A stretch of 64,000 nucleotides of DNA from an uncultured Phycisphaerae bacterium (GTDB lineage: Bacteria > Planctomycetota > Phycisphaerae > UBA1845 > Fen-1342). Positions 52,130 through 64,000 of the stretch are shown piece after piece. The notes beneath the pieces are model-generated. The model did no database searches, was not told the origin of the DNA, and saw only the letters and a program-made list of their open reading frames with translations. How positions within the stretch are numbered: position 1 is the stretch's first letter; every line of letters starts with the position of its first letter. A program made the translations under genes and the position numbers. The DNA lies in contig CALGJV010000011.1 of NCBI GenBank assembly GCA_937928595.1, positions 124,001 through 188,000 on the forward strand. The letters run 5' to 3'.

Positions 52130-52915
52130 TCAGGTGGGCGGCGCCGCGGCGGGGCCGACCGGGACCGCGTGCCCCAGCTTGAACGTCAGCGGTGGCGGGC
52201 TCAGGAGCCCGCCGGAGATGATGATCTTCACCGCTTCCTCGACCGACCAGTTCAGCTCGACGACGTCGCGGCGTCGCACGAGGAACATGTAGCCGGAGGT
52301 CGGATTGGGGGTGGTTGGAATGAAGACGGAAACGAGTTCCTCGCCGGTAACGGCGTCGTGGGCGCTGTTGGTGATGAACGCGACGGAACGCGTGATCTCG
52401 TTCGGGAACGGTACCAGGGCGACGCGCTGGAAGTTCCGCTTCTGCTCTCCGGAGAACAGCGAAAATACCTGCTTGAGCGAGCCGTAGACGGTTTTCACGA
52501 ACGGCATGCGGCTGACGATGAGGTCCAGCAGGTCGAGGAGGCGCTGGCCGATCACGTTGGCCGCGAACAGGCCGATCAGGTAAAGCAGGAAAAACGTGAG
52601 CAGGACCGAGAAAAGCGAGATGGCCCATTGCCACTCGATCGGGAGGGCGCTGAGTCCCTCGCGTTCGAGGCGCTCGGCGGCGATTCCCCAGCGCTCGAGC
52701 ACGCCCTTGCCCTGCGGGCTGAGCAGGAACCAGTCCACGAGCCACATGGAGGCATCCCGCAGCCAGCCGAACACGAGGCGTACGATCCAGAGGGTCAGGA
52801 GGATGGGCATGGCCGTGAGGATGCCCGCGGTCACGCGCGTGCGGACGAGGGCGCTGAGAGTCGCTCCGAGGCGACTGCGGCGGCGCCGCGGGCGGGCGGC
52901 GGGGGTCTGGGGCAT
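52130..52915 (-). CDS. DUF502 family membrane protein
   Basis: 261 residues. Two membrane segments (about 29-50 and 95-120), RTRVTAGILTAMPILLTLWIV and FSVLLTFFLLYLIGLFAANV, followed by the conserved MPFVKTVYGSLKQVF near 137, a beta-rich cytosolic or periplasmic domain (RNFQRVALVPFPNEIT) and a closing SVEEAVKIIISGG. This fits DUF502, a family of unknown role found in many bacteria. ATG 52915 with a minus-strand promoter at 52970-52998. Divergent from livK. Confidence 0.87.
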   Translation of the reverse strand: MPQTPAARPRRRRSRLGATLSALVRTRVTAGILTAMPILLTLWIVRLVFGWLRDASMWLVDWFLLSPQGKGVLERWGIAAERLEREGLSALPIEWQWAISLFSVLLTFFLLYLIGLFAANVIGQRLLDLLDLIVSRMPFVKTVYGSLKQVFSLFSGEQKRNFQRVALVPFPNEITRSVAFITNSAHDAVTGEELVSVFIPTTPNPTSGYMFLVRRRDVVELNWSVEEAVKIIISGGLLSPPPLTFKLGHAVPVGPAAAPPT

Positions 52916-52969
52916 TGCGGCACTCCGGTGGCGGCCGGCCCGTGGACGGCCGGGCCGGACGCGGTCCGC

Positions 52970-52998
52970 ACCATACTCAAAGAGCGGTGTGGCGTGAA
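52970..52998 (-). promoter_or_regulatory. sigma70-like promoter TTCACG-N17-TATGGT for the DUF502 gene
   Basis: On the minus strand TTCACG (52998-52993) and TATGGT (52975-52970). Transcription would start near 52963. On the opposite strand a perfect TTGACA (53011-53016) starts the livK promoter region. Confidence 0.55.
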
Positions 52999-53010
52999 GC
53001 CGGACGCCGC

Positions 53011-53040
53011 TTGACACGGGGCGGGGTCATCGGGTCTGGT
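53011..53040 (+). promoter_or_regulatory. possible livK promoter TTGACA-N18-TCTGGT
   Basis: A perfect -35 (53011-53016) with a weak -10-like TCTGGT (53035-53040). The -10 is poor, so activation may be needed. Confidence 0.35.
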
Positions 53041-53063
53041 ATGGGCCGCCGAGGAGGATGGCC

Positions 53064-54215
53064 GTGGACAGGCGCCGGTGGTGTGGATCGGTACTGGGGC
53101 TGGGGTTCGTGCTGCTGGGGGTCGGGTGTGAACGGGCGCCGGACGATGCCGGGCCGATTCTGATCGGTCATTTCGCCTCGATGACCGGCTCGGAGGCCAC
53201 GTGGGGCGTCTCGACCGACCGGGGCGTGCGGATGGCGGTGGATGAGGCCAACGCGGAGGGGGGCGTACGGGGCCGGCGGCTGAAGGTCATCACGTACGAC
53301 AACCAGGGCAAGCAGCAGGAATCGGCGACCGCCGTCACGCGGCTGATCACGCAAGACAAGGTCGTGGCGGTGCTGGGGGAGGTGGCGTCGTCGCGGTCGA
53401 TCGCGGGCGGGCAGGTCGCGCAGCGGTTCGGCGTGCCGATGATCTCGCCCTCGTCGACGAATCCGAAGGTGACCGAGATCGGGGACATGATCTCGCGGGT
53501 GTGCTTCATCGACCCGTTCCAGGGCTATGCCTGCGCGAAGTTCGCCCGCGGCGAGCCGCTCCGGGCGCAGAAGGCCGCGACGCTGTACAACCGCGCGCAG
53601 ATCTACTCGACCGGGTTGAACGAGACGTTCCGCGAGCACTTCGCGAAGCTGGGCGGCACGATCACGACCGAGCAGGCGTACTCCGACGGCGACACGGACT
53701 TCAGTGCCCAGCTGACCAACATCCGAGGGACGGCCCCGGACGTGATCTTCGTCCCCGGGTATTACACGGAGGTCATCAACATCTCCGTGCAGGCCCGCCG
53801 GCTGGGCATCACGGTGCCGCTGCTGGGCGGCGACGGCTGGGACGCCGAGGATCTCAAGAACGCGGGCGCGGCCCTCGACGGCTGCTTTTTCTGCAACCAC
53901 TATTCGCACGAGGATCCGCGCCCGGCCGTGCAGGAGTTCGTGCGGAAGTACAAGGCCCTGGAGGGCGGGCGCGTGCCGGACGGCATGGCCGCGACGGGCT
54001 ACGACGCGGCGCGGCTGCTGATCGACGCGATGCGGCGGGCGCCGTCGCTGAGCGGCAAGGACCTCGCGGCGGCGATCGCCGCGACGAAGGACTTCCCGGG
54101 CGTCACGGGCGTCATCACGATCGATGCCCAGCGGAACGCCCGCAAGCCCGCCGTCATTCTGCGGCTCCAGGGCGGCAAGCCGTCGTTCGTCACGTCCATC
54201 GACCCGCCCGAGTGA
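53064..54215 (+). CDS. livK: branched-chain amino acid ABC transporter, substrate-binding lipoprotein
   Basis: 383 residues. Lipoprotein signal (GSVLGLGFVLLGVGC) followed by a type I periplasmic binding protein: ILIGHFASMTGSEATWG, GGVRGRRLKVITYDNQGKQ, AVLGEVASSRSIAGGQVAQ, FGVPMISPSSTNP and DVIFVPGYYTEVINIS. It should bind leucine, isoleucine, valine or similar. The GTG at 53064 sits six bases after AGGAGG; an ATG at 53058 directly follows the same site and is less likely. First gene of the liv block; the 198-base gap to livH has a -10-like TATCAT (54277). Confidence 0.9.
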   Translation: MDRRRWCGSVLGLGFVLLGVGCERAPDDAGPILIGHFASMTGSEATWGVSTDRGVRMAVDEANAEGGVRGRRLKVITYDNQGKQQESATAVTRLITQDKVVAVLGEVASSRSIAGGQVAQRFGVPMISPSSTNPKVTEIGDMISRVCFIDPFQGYACAKFARGEPLRAQKAATLYNRAQIYSTGLNETFREHFAKLGGTITTEQAYSDGDTDFSAQLTNIRGTAPDVIFVPGYYTEVINISVQARRLGITVPLLGGDGWDAEDLKNAGAALDGCFFCNHYSHEDPRPAVQEFVRKYKALEGGRVPDGMAATGYDAARLLIDAMRRAPSLSGKDLAAAIAATKDFPGVTGVITIDAQRNARKPAVILRLQGGKPSFVTSIDPPE

Positions 54216-54413
54216 GGCCGACGGTGGGCCGAAACCCGGCGCGGCGCGGGCGGCTGGTGCGGAGCGGCTCGGTCGGTATCATGCCCGCGGTGTGCGCGAC
54301 TGCCGGGCGCGGGCCGGCGGCGGCGCGGGTCGTCGCCGACACGGTAATGCGCACACGGGCCCCACCCCTTCGCGGTCCCGGCGGTGCCGGGCGGCGGACG
54401 GCGATCGGACCGG

Positions 54414-55373
54414 ATGGACACGCAGTCGATCGACCCGCTGATGAAGCTCGTTCAGACCCTGCTGGACGGGTTCGCCGTCGGGGGCATGTACGCGCTCATC
54501 GCCCTCGGCTACACGATGGTCTACGGCATTCTGAAGTTCATCAACTTCGCTCACAGCGACGTGTTCACCCTGGGGGCTTGGGTTTCGTGGGGGCTGGCGG
54601 CCCGCGCGCTGCGGCTGGAGGGCGCGGCGGACGCGGGCGGCACACCGGTGTGGGCCGTGCCGGTCGTACTCCTCGGGGCCATGCTGCTGTGCGGGACGGT
54701 CGGCTTCCTGATCGAGCGGCTGGCCTACAAGCCGCTGCGGGCGGCCCCGCGGCTCAACGTGCTGATCACGGCGATCGGGGTCTCGCTGCTGCTCCAGAAC
54801 GTCGGCCAGTTGCGCGTCGTGTTCGGGCCCTACCCGAAATCGATGCCGGCGCTGTTGCCGGACGTCACGCTGCTGTACGTGGCCGGCGTGCGCGTACCGG
54901 TCGTGGACGTGCTGGTCATCGGCCTGCCGCTGGTGCTCATGCTCGGGCTCGAGTGGCTGATCTTCCGCACGCGCGTCGGCCTGGCGATGCGGGCGGTTTC
55001 GTACAACACGCAGACGGCCGCGCTGATGGGCGTGAACGTCAACCGCGTGATCTCGTTCACGTTCGTGCTCGGCTCCGCGCTGGCGGCCGCGGCCGGCTTC
55101 CTGTACGCCCTGAAATACGTCGGGCTCAAGCAGCCGGCGGATACGACCTGGGTCATGCTCGGGCTCAAGGCGTTCGTCGCGGCCGTCGTGGGCGGCATCG
55201 GCAACGTGCGCGGCGCGATGCTCGGCGGCTTCGCGATCGGTCTGCTGGAGTTCCTCGGCGTCGCGTATCTCGAGCCGCTGTATCGCGACGTGTACGTGTT
55301 CGCGGTTCTCATCCTGGTGCTGCTGTTGCGGCCGGCGGGCATTCTCGGCCGAGCCGCGGTCGAAAAGGTGTGA
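54414..55373 (+). CDS. livH: branched-chain amino acid ABC transporter, permease LivH
   Basis: 319 residues, about eight membrane segments. GGMYALIALGYTMVYGILKFINFAHSD near the N terminus and the cytoplasmic EAA-like loop MRAVSYNTQTAALMGVNVNR (about 199-218), then GGIGNVRGAMLGGF near 261, are LivH-type. The pair LivH/LivM makes the channel, fed by the binding protein. ATG 54414 chosen. The gap to livM is about 70 bases and carries no gene. Confidence 0.92.
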   Translation: MDTQSIDPLMKLVQTLLDGFAVGGMYALIALGYTMVYGILKFINFAHSDVFTLGAWVSWGLAARALRLEGAADAGGTPVWAVPVVLLGAMLLCGTVGFLIERLAYKPLRAAPRLNVLITAIGVSLLLQNVGQLRVVFGPYPKSMPALLPDVTLLYVAGVRVPVVDVLVIGLPLVLMLGLEWLIFRTRVGLAMRAVSYNTQTAALMGVNVNRVISFTFVLGSALAAAAGFLYALKYVGLKQPADTTWVMLGLKAFVAAVVGGIGNVRGAMLGGFAIGLLEFLGVAYLEPLYRDVYVFAVLILVLLLRPAGILGRAAVEKV

Positions 55374-55442
55374 CCTGGTGCCGACGAAGCGAGCAGACGA
55401 CGGGCGGAGTGAGGCGGCGGCCGCGCCGCGGGCGGAGCGGCC

Positions 55443-56609
55443 ATGAGCGCGGCGGCGCATCGCGACGGGCCGCCGGCGGTTTGGGCGCACGCCTGGCGGA
55501 GTGGGGCCCCGCTGCTCGTGGCGGTGGGCGTCGGCCTGCTGATGCACTTCGCCGTGCAGCCGGCGGTGGGGGCGTTCAAGGCCCGCGTGCTGGTCGACAT
55601 CGGCATCAACGTCATCCTCGCCGTGTCGCTGACCCTCGTGAACGGGTTCACCGGGCAGTTCTCGATCGGGCACGCGGGTTTCATGGCGCTGGGCGGTTAC
55701 GCCGCCGGGGCGCTCTCGTACTACGGCTCGTACCAGCTCTTCGGAGCGGCCGCGTTCAACGGCGGCGTGCTGAGCTGGACGGCCAGCCAGGGGCCGTTCC
55801 ACGGGCCGTGGGTGGGGGGCGGCGATCTGCTCTTCGTCGCGGCGTGTCTGGTCGGCGGGCTGGTGGCGGCGGGGGCGGGGTACCTGGTCGGGCTTCCGTC
55901 ACTGCGGCTGCGGGGCGACTACCTCGCGATCGTGACGCTGGGGTTCGGGGAAATCGTGCGCGTCGTGCTCCAAAGCACGCAGACGCAGCTTTCTCAGGCC
56001 GCGGAGGTCGCGGCGACGCCGTGGCCGCTGTTGACTCTCAAACTGGGTGGCGCGCTGGGGTTCATCGGGCTGCCGTTCTACACGACGCTGTTCTGGGTCT
56101 ACCTGGCCGTGGCTCTGACGCTGACTGTCGCGATTCGGCTGAAACGCAGCAGCTACGGGCGGGCTTTCCTGGCGATTCGAGAAGACGAGGTGGCGGCCGA
56201 GGCGCTCGGCGTACACACGACGCGCTACAAGGTGCGGGCGTTCGTGCTGGCGGCGTTCCTGGCGGGCGTGGCCGGCGCTCTCTATGCCCACCTGGTCGGC
56301 TCGATCAACGCGGGCGAGCTCGGGTTCCAGAAGTCGTTCGAGGTGGTGATCATGGTCGTGCTGGGGGGCATGGGCTCGGTCAGCGGCTCGACGCTGGCCG
56401 CCATCGTGCTCACGCTGCTGCCCGAGTTGCTGCGCACGGTCACGGGCTCGGTCAACACGTACCTGCCGCCCGCGTACGAGCTGCCCGACCTGCGCATGAT
56501 CATCTACTCGCTTGCGTTGATTCTCATGATGATCCTCCGGCCGCAGGGCTTCTTCGGGCTGCGCGAGATCTGGGACTGGCGGGTGCGGCGGAGGCCGCGA
56601 CCGGCATGA
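55443..56609 (+). CDS. livM: branched-chain amino acid ABC transporter, permease LivM
   Basis: 388 residues. [20 protein letters not shown] near 60 and, in the coupling loop, [23 protein letters not shown] near 240-262; [16 protein letters not shown] near 307. Ten or so membrane helices. The stop overlaps the livG start (ATGA), so translation is coupled. Start ATG 55443 sits at the end of a short GC-rich linker. Pairs with LivH. Confidence 0.93.
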   Translation: MSAAAHRDGPPAVWAHAWRSGAPLLVAVGVGLLMHFAVQPAVGAFKARVLVDIGINVILAVSLTLVNGFTGQFSIGHAGFMALGGYAAGALSYYGSYQLFGAAAFNGGVLSWTASQGPFHGPWVGGGDLLFVAACLVGGLVAAGAGYLVGLPSLRLRGDYLAIVTLGFGEIVRVVLQSTQTQLSQAAEVAATPWPLLTLKLGGALGFIGLPFYTTLFWVYLAVALTLTVAIRLKRSSYGRAFLAIREDEVAAEALGVHTTRYKVRAFVLAAFLAGVAGALYAHLVGSINAGELGFQKSFEVVIMVVLGGMGSVSGSTLAAIVLTLLPELLRTVTGSVNTYLPPAYELPDLRMIIYSLALILMMILRPQGFFGLREIWDWRVRRRPRPA

Positions 56610-57399
56610 CCCCGCTGCTCGAAGTGACCCGGCTCTCGATCGCGTTCGGCGGGCTGCGGGCCGTGCAGGATTTCAACCTTGCGCTGGCAGCGGGCGACCT
56701 CCAGGGGCTGATCGGCCCCAACGGCGCGGGCAAGACCACGGTGTTCAACCTTCTGACCGGGGTCTACCGTCCGGACGCGGGAGAGATTCGCCTCGCGGGG
56801 CGGCGGCTGGACGGCCTGCGCCCGTTCCAGATTGCCCGGGCGGGCCTGGCGCGGACGTTCCAGGCCAGCCGGCTGCTGGCGGACCTGTCCGTGGCGGACA
56901 ACGTGCGCGTCGGCGCGCAGCTCCGCACCCGTCCGAGCCTCCTGGGCACGGTCCTGCGCACCCGCCGCCATCGGGCCACGGAGGGCGACATCGAGGCCCG
57001 CACGCGCCGCCTGCTCGAGACGTTCGGCCTGGCCGAGCGCTGCGACGAGCTCGCGCGGCATCTGCCGTACGGCGACCAGCGGCGCCTCGAAATGGCCCGC
57101 GCGCTGGCCACGCAGCCGCGGGTGCTGCTGCTGGACGAGCCCGCGGCGGGGATGAACCCGCAGGAGAAGCTCGCGCTGCGGGAGCTGATCCGGCGCGTGC
57201 GCCGCGAGTTCGGCGTGACCATCCTGCTCATTGAGCACGACATGAGCGTGGTGATGAGCATCTGCGAGACGGTGACGGTGCTGGACTACGGCGTGACCAT
57301 CGCCCGCGGGACGCCGCCCGAGGTGCAGGGCGATCCGGGCGTGATCGAGGCGTACCTCGGCGTGGCCGCGCAGACCCGCGGACCCGGCGGAGGCGCGTG

Positions 57400-57400
<1 letters not shown>
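56606..57400 (+). CDS. livG: branched-chain amino acid ABC transporter, ATP-binding LivG
   Basis: 264 residues. Walker [10 protein letters not shown] near 37, Q-loop in the RTFQASRLL region, a signature block [14 protein letters not shown] near 155 in place of the typical LSGGQ (YG-type is normal for LivG), Walker [14 protein letters not shown] near 173 and switch His in IEHDMSVVM near 211. It hydrolyses ATP to drive import. The stop overlaps livF by one base (TGATG). Fits LivG. Confidence 0.94.
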
Positions 57401-58113
<713 letters not shown>

Positions 58114-58130
58114 GGCCCGCGCGGCACGCG

Positions 58131-58159
58131 TTGTCGCGTGGCGGGACGCCTGCTAGGAT
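58131..58159 (+). promoter_or_regulatory. sigma70-like promoter TTGTCG-N17-TAGGAT for the NSS transporter
   Basis: TTGTCG (58131-58136) and TAGGAT (58154-58159), 17 bases apart, 17 bases after the livF stop. The transporter is thus probably expressed on its own as well as, or instead of, from livK. Confidence 0.65.
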
Positions 58160-58226
58160 GCCGCCCGACACCGGACGGGCACGCCGGTGACACATCCTCC
58201 CCCTGCGTTCGAGGAGCGAACTACGC

Positions 58227-59849
58227 ATGGCGCGCACGCCGGAACACTGGGGCACTCGCCTGGGCGTCATTCTGGCCGTCGCCGGGTCGGCGGTCGGCAT
58301 CGGGAACTTCCTGCGCTTCCCCGGGCAGGCCGCCGCGAACGGCGGCGGCGTGTTCATGATTCCCTACTTCTGCGCCCTGCTGCTGCTGGGGCTTCCGCTC
58401 TGCTGGGCGGAGTGGACGATGGGCAAGGTCGGGAGCCGGCTGGGCGTGCACTCGTGCCCGGCCATTCTCGGACAGGTCGGCGGGCACCGTCTGTGGCGCT
58501 ACGTCGGTGCGCTCGGCCTGCTCATGCCCACGGTCGTGTACCTGTACTACGTTGTGGTCGAGTCGTGGTGCCTGGCCTATGCGTGGTCGTACCTGACGGG
58601 TGCGATCGACCTGGGCGCGGACCCGGCTCGCTTCGCGGAGCAGGCCGGGACGTTCTTCACGGGGATCAGCGGCGTGGATGCCGACGGGCTGATGTTCGAG
58701 GGCCGCATCCACGTGAGCGTCTACTTCTGGCTGATCACGGTCGCCGCGAACTTCGCGCTGATCTACCGCGGCGTGTCGCGCGGCATCGAGAGGTTCTGCA
58801 ACATCGCGATGCCGATCATGCTGCTGTGCGCGGTGGTCGTGCTGGTACGCGTGCTGACGCTGCCCCCCCAGACCGACGCGGCCGGGACGCGCACCGTGCT
58901 GGACGGCCTCGGCTTCATGTGGAATCCCAAGCCGCTGCACGCCGGCGAATCGGCCTTCGCGGCACTGGCCAACCCGAAGGTGTGGCTGGCCGCGGCCGGC
59001 CAGATCTTCTTCACGCTCTCCGTCGGCTTCGGCGTCATCATGAACTACGCCAGCTACCTGAAGCCGCACAACGACGTCATCCTCTCGGGCACCACGGCCT
59101 CGGCGACGAACGAGTTCTTCGAGGTGTGCCTCGGCGGGCTGATCACGATCCCGGCCGCGTTCCTGTTTCTCGGCGTCGCCGGGGCGACGGCCGGCACGTT
59201 CGGCCTGGGGTTCAAGACGCTGCCGATCGTGTTCGAGTACATGCCGGCCGGGCGGCTGTTCGGGTTCCTGTGGTTCTTCATGCTGTTCCTCGCGGCCATC
59301 ACGAGCTCGCTCTCGCTGCTGCAACCGGTGGTCGCGTTCCTGGAGGAGTCGCTCGGCATCGGGCGGCGGGCGTCGGTCGCGGTTCTGGCGGTGCTGACGC
59401 TGCTGGGCAACGGGTTCGTGATCTATTTCAGCAAGGGCCTGGCGGCGCTGGACCACCTCGACTTCTGGATGGCTCAGGTGGGCATCCTCGTGTTCGGGGC
59501 GCTCGAGGTGCTGCTCCTGGCGTGGGTCTTCGGCGCCCGGCGGGGGCACGCGCTCGCGCTCGTCGGGGCGGAGCTGCGCCCGCCGCGGTGGGTCTACACC
59601 GTGCTGATGCGCTTCGTCACGCCCGCGATCCTGCTGGTCGTGCTCGGCGCGTGGTGCTACTTCAACGTCGGCGATTACGCGCAGGCGCTCGCGGAAGGCG
59701 GGGTGCCGCTGTACGCGGTCGCGGTCATCGTGGCCCTGCTCGTGTTCTACCTAGTACTGGTGCACGCCGGCGATCGGCAGTGGGGACCGGTGCGAACCAT
59801 GCCGCAAGCCGAAAGGGAGCGGCGCGTGCCGCGGGAGGCGCAGCCATGA
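58227..59849 (+). CDS. sodium-dependent amino acid transporter, NSS (SLC6) family
   Basis: 540 residues with twelve membrane segments. TM1 carries LAVAGSAVGIGNFLRFPGQA near 16-35, with the sodium and substrate-binding N-F and the unwound GSAVGIGN; NGGGVFMIPYF follows. TM6-like LSVGFGVIMNYASYL and TM8-like FFMLFLAAITSSLSLLQP carry the second sodium site (the S/T-rich turn). It co-transports an amino acid with sodium. Its stop overlaps the next tiny gene by four bases, the MetP-MetS arrangement. The substrate may be methionine, alanine or another neutral amino acid. It follows the liv block. Confidence 0.92.
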   Translation: MARTPEHWGTRLGVILAVAGSAVGIGNFLRFPGQAAANGGGVFMIPYFCALLLLGLPLCWAEWTMGKVGSRLGVHSCPAILGQVGGHRLWRYVGALGLLMPTVVYLYYVVVESWCLAYAWSYLTGAIDLGADPARFAEQAGTFFTGISGVDADGLMFEGRIHVSVYFWLITVAANFALIYRGVSRGIERFCNIAMPIMLLCAVVVLVRVLTLPPQTDAAGTRTVLDGLGFMWNPKPLHAGESAFAALANPKVWLAAAGQIFFTLSVGFGVIMNYASYLKPHNDVILSGTTASATNEFFEVCLGGLITIPAAFLFLGVAGATAGTFGLGFKTLPIVFEYMPAGRLFGFLWFFMLFLAAITSSLSLLQPVVAFLEESLGIGRRASVAVLAVLTLLGNGFVIYFSKGLAALDHLDFWMAQVGILVFGALEVLLLAWVFGARRGHALALVGAELRPPRWVYTVLMRFVTPAILLVVLGAWCYFNVGDYAQALAEGGVPLYAVAVIVALLVFYLVLVHAGDRQWGPVRTMPQAERERRVPREAQP

Positions 59850-59983
59850 CCGCCGCCGGTTGGGTCTTCATGGTCTGCTCGCTCGGCCTGGTCATCGGGC
59901 TGGCGGGGTTTTGCTTCCGGCGCGTGCTCACCCACGCGGGCGCGCCGCCGGACGGATCCCGAGCCGGGGACGATGCGGCGTGA
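59846..59983 (+). CDS. MetS-like small subunit of an NSS transporter
   Basis: 45 residues: one membrane segment (GWVFMVCSLGLVIGLAGFCF, residues 5-24) followed by a short polar tail. It starts inside the transporter stop (ATGA). In Corynebacterium glutamicum MetS is a single-span peptide needed by the NSS transporter MetP. The position, size and topology match; the sequence is too short for a firm match. Easily missed because of its size. Confidence 0.7.
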   Translation: MTAAGWVFMVCSLGLVIGLAGFCFRRVLTHAGAPPDGSRAGDDAA

Positions 59984-60030
59984 CGGCCGGTCTCGCGTCG
60001 GCCGACGGTCCGGGCTAATGTGACGACACC

Positions 60031-60579
60031 ATGCCCCTCGGTTCGGAAACGGTTCCGGGAGAGCGACGCGCGGCCGCGCTGAATCTGTTGGTGCCGGGCG
60101 CGGGGCTCATCCTGCTCGGCGCGCCGACCTCGGGGGTCCTTGTCGTTCTGGCCGCGAGCGCGAGCGCAACGCTTGCGCTGCTGGCGTCGCTCCTGTTTCC
60201 GTTGGATTTCTCGCCGAACGTACGGGCGCTGCTGATCGGCATCGCGGGCGGCTGTTACGTCGGCGCGCAGGTGCGGCTGGGCCAAAGGGTCCGCAGCGTG
60301 CGTGATCAGGCGGCCGCCCGTCTGCGGCGCGAGCAGTTGGCATTGTGTCAGGACCGGCTGAACGCGGGCGACGCGGCCGGGGCGCTGGCGGCACTGGCTC
60401 CGCTGGAGGAGCTGGCGGCGGTGGATGTGGTGGTGGCGTACCGGCTCGCGCAAGCCCGGACGGCGCTGGGGGATGCGAACCGGGCGCGGGCGGCCTGGCA
60501 GCACCTGCGGACGCTGGATACGCACGGGCTGTACCGGGCGCAGATACGCGCGCACCTGAAGCGGTTGGGGGCGGAGTAA
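60031..60579 (+). CDS. small membrane protein with TPR-like tail
   Basis: 182 residues. Two or three membrane segments (about 16-85, LLVPGAGLILLGAPTSGVLV, ASASATLALLASLLFP, LLIGIAGGCYVGAQV) followed by an alpha-helical tail rich in Leu/Ala/Arg, which looks like one or two TPR units (AGALAALAPLEELAAVDVVV, YRLAQARTALGDANRARAAW). The TPR-like part probably binds a protein partner in the cytoplasm. The ATG at 60031 is nine bases after a -10-like TAATGT, so the mRNA may be leaderless. Not recognised as a named family. Confidence 0.65.
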   Translation: MPLGSETVPGERRAAALNLLVPGAGLILLGAPTSGVLVVLAASASATLALLASLLFPLDFSPNVRALLIGIAGGCYVGAQVRLGQRVRSVRDQAAARLRREQLALCQDRLNAGDAAGALAALAPLEELAAVDVVVAYRLAQARTALGDANRARAAWQHLRTLDTHGLYRAQIRAHLKRLGAE

Positions 60580-60634
60580 TCGGGTTCGGGTCGGGCGCAC
60601 GGGTGGTCGATAGCATCGGTGGCGCGGCCGCACG

Positions 60635-60663
60635 TTGCTGGCGGGCCCGGCGCGACATAGAAT
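60635..60663 (+). promoter_or_regulatory. sigma70-like promoter TTGCTG-N17-TAGAAT for clpC
   Basis: TTGCTG (60635-60640) and TAGAAT (60658-60663), 17 bases apart. Transcription would start near 60671, 77 bases before clpC. No CIRCE or HrcA-like inverted repeat is seen. Confidence 0.7.
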
Positions 60664-60747
60664 CGCCGGGCGTCGCGGGGCGACCGTGTGTGGAGCTGCA
60701 CGTCGGCAGCCCGTGGTCGTGGTCGCACTGCCTGGAGAACCCCACGC

Positions 60748-63264
<2,517 letters not shown>

Positions 63265-63372
63265 CCGCCCTGCGGCGCTGCCTGAGCGCGGGACCCGCCC
63301 CCGGTTCCGCCGACCAACGCGGCCGGGCGGGGCGCAGCGTTTTCAAAATCGATGTTGCCACCCGTTTCCCTC

Positions 63373-63401
63373 TTGCCCGGGCCGCGCGGGTTTGTTATAG
63401 T
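63373..63401 (+). promoter_or_regulatory. promoter TTGCCC-N17-TATAGT, predicted leaderless
   Basis: TTGCCC (63373-63378) and TATAGT (63396-63401) are 17 bases apart; the GTG start at 63409 lies seven bases after the -10, so the transcript would begin at or beside the codon. Confidence 0.6.
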
Positions 63402-63408
63402 CCGCAGC

Positions 63409-63954
63409 GTGCGACGGAACACGTCCGAAAAACCCGTCTCTCGGCCCGTGTCGCTCGGCTGGCGGCTGTTCTGGGCGTTGATGCTGCTCGGACACGCGCC
63501 GGCGTGGCTGTCGATCGTCGCGGGCCGGCCGGCGCCACCGGACGCCGCCTTGCTGATCCGCTGGCTGCTGCTGACGCTCAGCCAGGCGTTCTTCCTGCTC
63601 AAGCTGCTGGACGTGCGTTGGCTGCGGCTCCCGACGGATCGCCGGGCGCTGTTGGCCGTCACGCTCGTTTTCACTCTGTTGCATGGCGATGTCGCGGCCC
63701 GCGTTCTGCGGGACGGGCCCAGGGCCGACACAGCCGTGGTGCTGGCGTTCCTGGCGGAAGGCGCCGCGCTGCTGGCCGGTGCCGCCCTCGCGCGCGTCGT
63801 GCTCCGTGTGCTGGCCCGCTCCCTGCGGCGTGAGCGCTGCCGCAACCGGGACCGCTGGCTGGCCGTGCTGGCGTGGCTGACCGCCAGCACACCCCCGCCG
63901 CGCTTCCCGTTGCTCGCCCGGGCCTGCCGCGTCAACCGCGCGCCCCCCGCCTGA
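63409..63954 (+). CDS. multi-pass membrane protein of unknown function
   Basis: 181 residues with four or five hydrophobic stretches (about 15-30, 44-60, 75-93, 106-130) and an Arg-rich end. No family recognised. The GTG at 63409 is favoured by its promoter; the ATG at 63352 is upstream of the promoter and would add an unlikely leader. Its last 40 residues contain a basic stretch (RRERCRNRDRW) that would lie in the cytoplasm. The far side is the window edge, so an operon cannot be judged. Confidence 0.6.
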   Translation: MRRNTSEKPVSRPVSLGWRLFWALMLLGHAPAWLSIVAGRPAPPDAALLIRWLLLTLSQAFFLLKLLDVRWLRLPTDRRALLAVTLVFTLLHGDVAARVLRDGPRADTAVVLAFLAEGAALLAGAALARVVLRVLARSLRRERCRNRDRWLAVLAWLTASTPPPRFPLLARACRVNRAPPA

Positions 63955-64000
63955 TCTTCCCTCACCTGCGTCCGCCCGGCAGTCGCTGACGGACACCGTG

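Overview
The window is a GC-rich, gene-dense bacterial chromosome segment with no rRNA, insertion sequence, integrase, phage gene or CRISPR array. Several features point to Planctomycetota, probably a relative of Phycisphaerae: secreted proteins ending in paired D-x-N-G-D-G 'dockerin/EF-hand' blocks, short PEP-CTERM tails, prepilin-like proteins with [14 protein letters not shown] leaders and C-terminal H-x9-DG motifs, a futalosine menaquinone pair (mqnA-mqnC), and PQQ-propeller and c-type heme proteins. That placement is an inference; no 16S gene is present.

Layout. 1-5.9 kb: the end of an FeS-type photolyase/cryptochrome, a minus-strand translationally coupled trio (discoidin-like protein, Agl23-like membrane glycosyltransferase, ApbE flavin transferase), then a second GT-C-like membrane protein. 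5.9-14.9 kb: an archaeal/eukaryotic-type PheS, a lipase-like lipoprotein, CCA-adding enzyme, a SecD-P1-like lipoprotein, an enoyl-CoA hydratase homologue, transaldolase and a TIGR03435-like lipoprotein. 14.9-24 kb: a GH63/MGH1-like hydrolase, a SulP transporter with STAS domain, a GT39-like enzyme, a GT4 glycosyltransferase and a PQQ-type beta-propeller. 24-30.9 kb: prepilin-like and secreted proteins, a PQQ sugar dehydrogenase coupled to a cytochrome c lipoprotein, and an M29 aminopeptidase. 31-35.4 kb: tRNA-Val(UAC), pheA, a PEP-CTERM protein, a DUF192 lipoprotein and truB. 35.5-43.8 kb: a second prepilin-like protein and two large convergent secreted proteins that share a C-terminal dockerin-like cassette; between them lie terminator-like hairpins and a decayed Ig-like gene. 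44-53 kb: a small lipoprotein, an MscS channel with a triplicated extracytoplasmic module, elbB, mqnA-mqnC, a LolA-like protein and a DUF502 membrane protein. 53-60 kb: a complete branched-chain amino acid ABC transporter (livKHMGF) followed by a sodium:amino-acid symporter with a MetS-like small subunit. 60-64 kb: a small membrane protein, clpC and a final membrane protein.

How it works together: 53-60 kb is an amino-acid uptake block; 48.9-50.9 kb is menaquinone synthesis, matching a respiratory life with a periplasmic PQQ dehydrogenase feeding a c-type cytochrome; the rest is mostly cell-envelope and secreted-surface biology. The encoded tRNA lacks a 3' CCA, in keeping with the CCA-adding enzyme.

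Transcription signals are unusually readable for such GC-rich DNA. Several genes have sigma70-like -35/-10 pairs, and a recurring group has the -10 hexamer 7-9 bases before the start codon, which suggests leaderless mRNAs. One promoter, upstream of the 1,128-residue secreted protein, carries three copies of an ATCCGATT element and is among the most interesting regulatory signals here.
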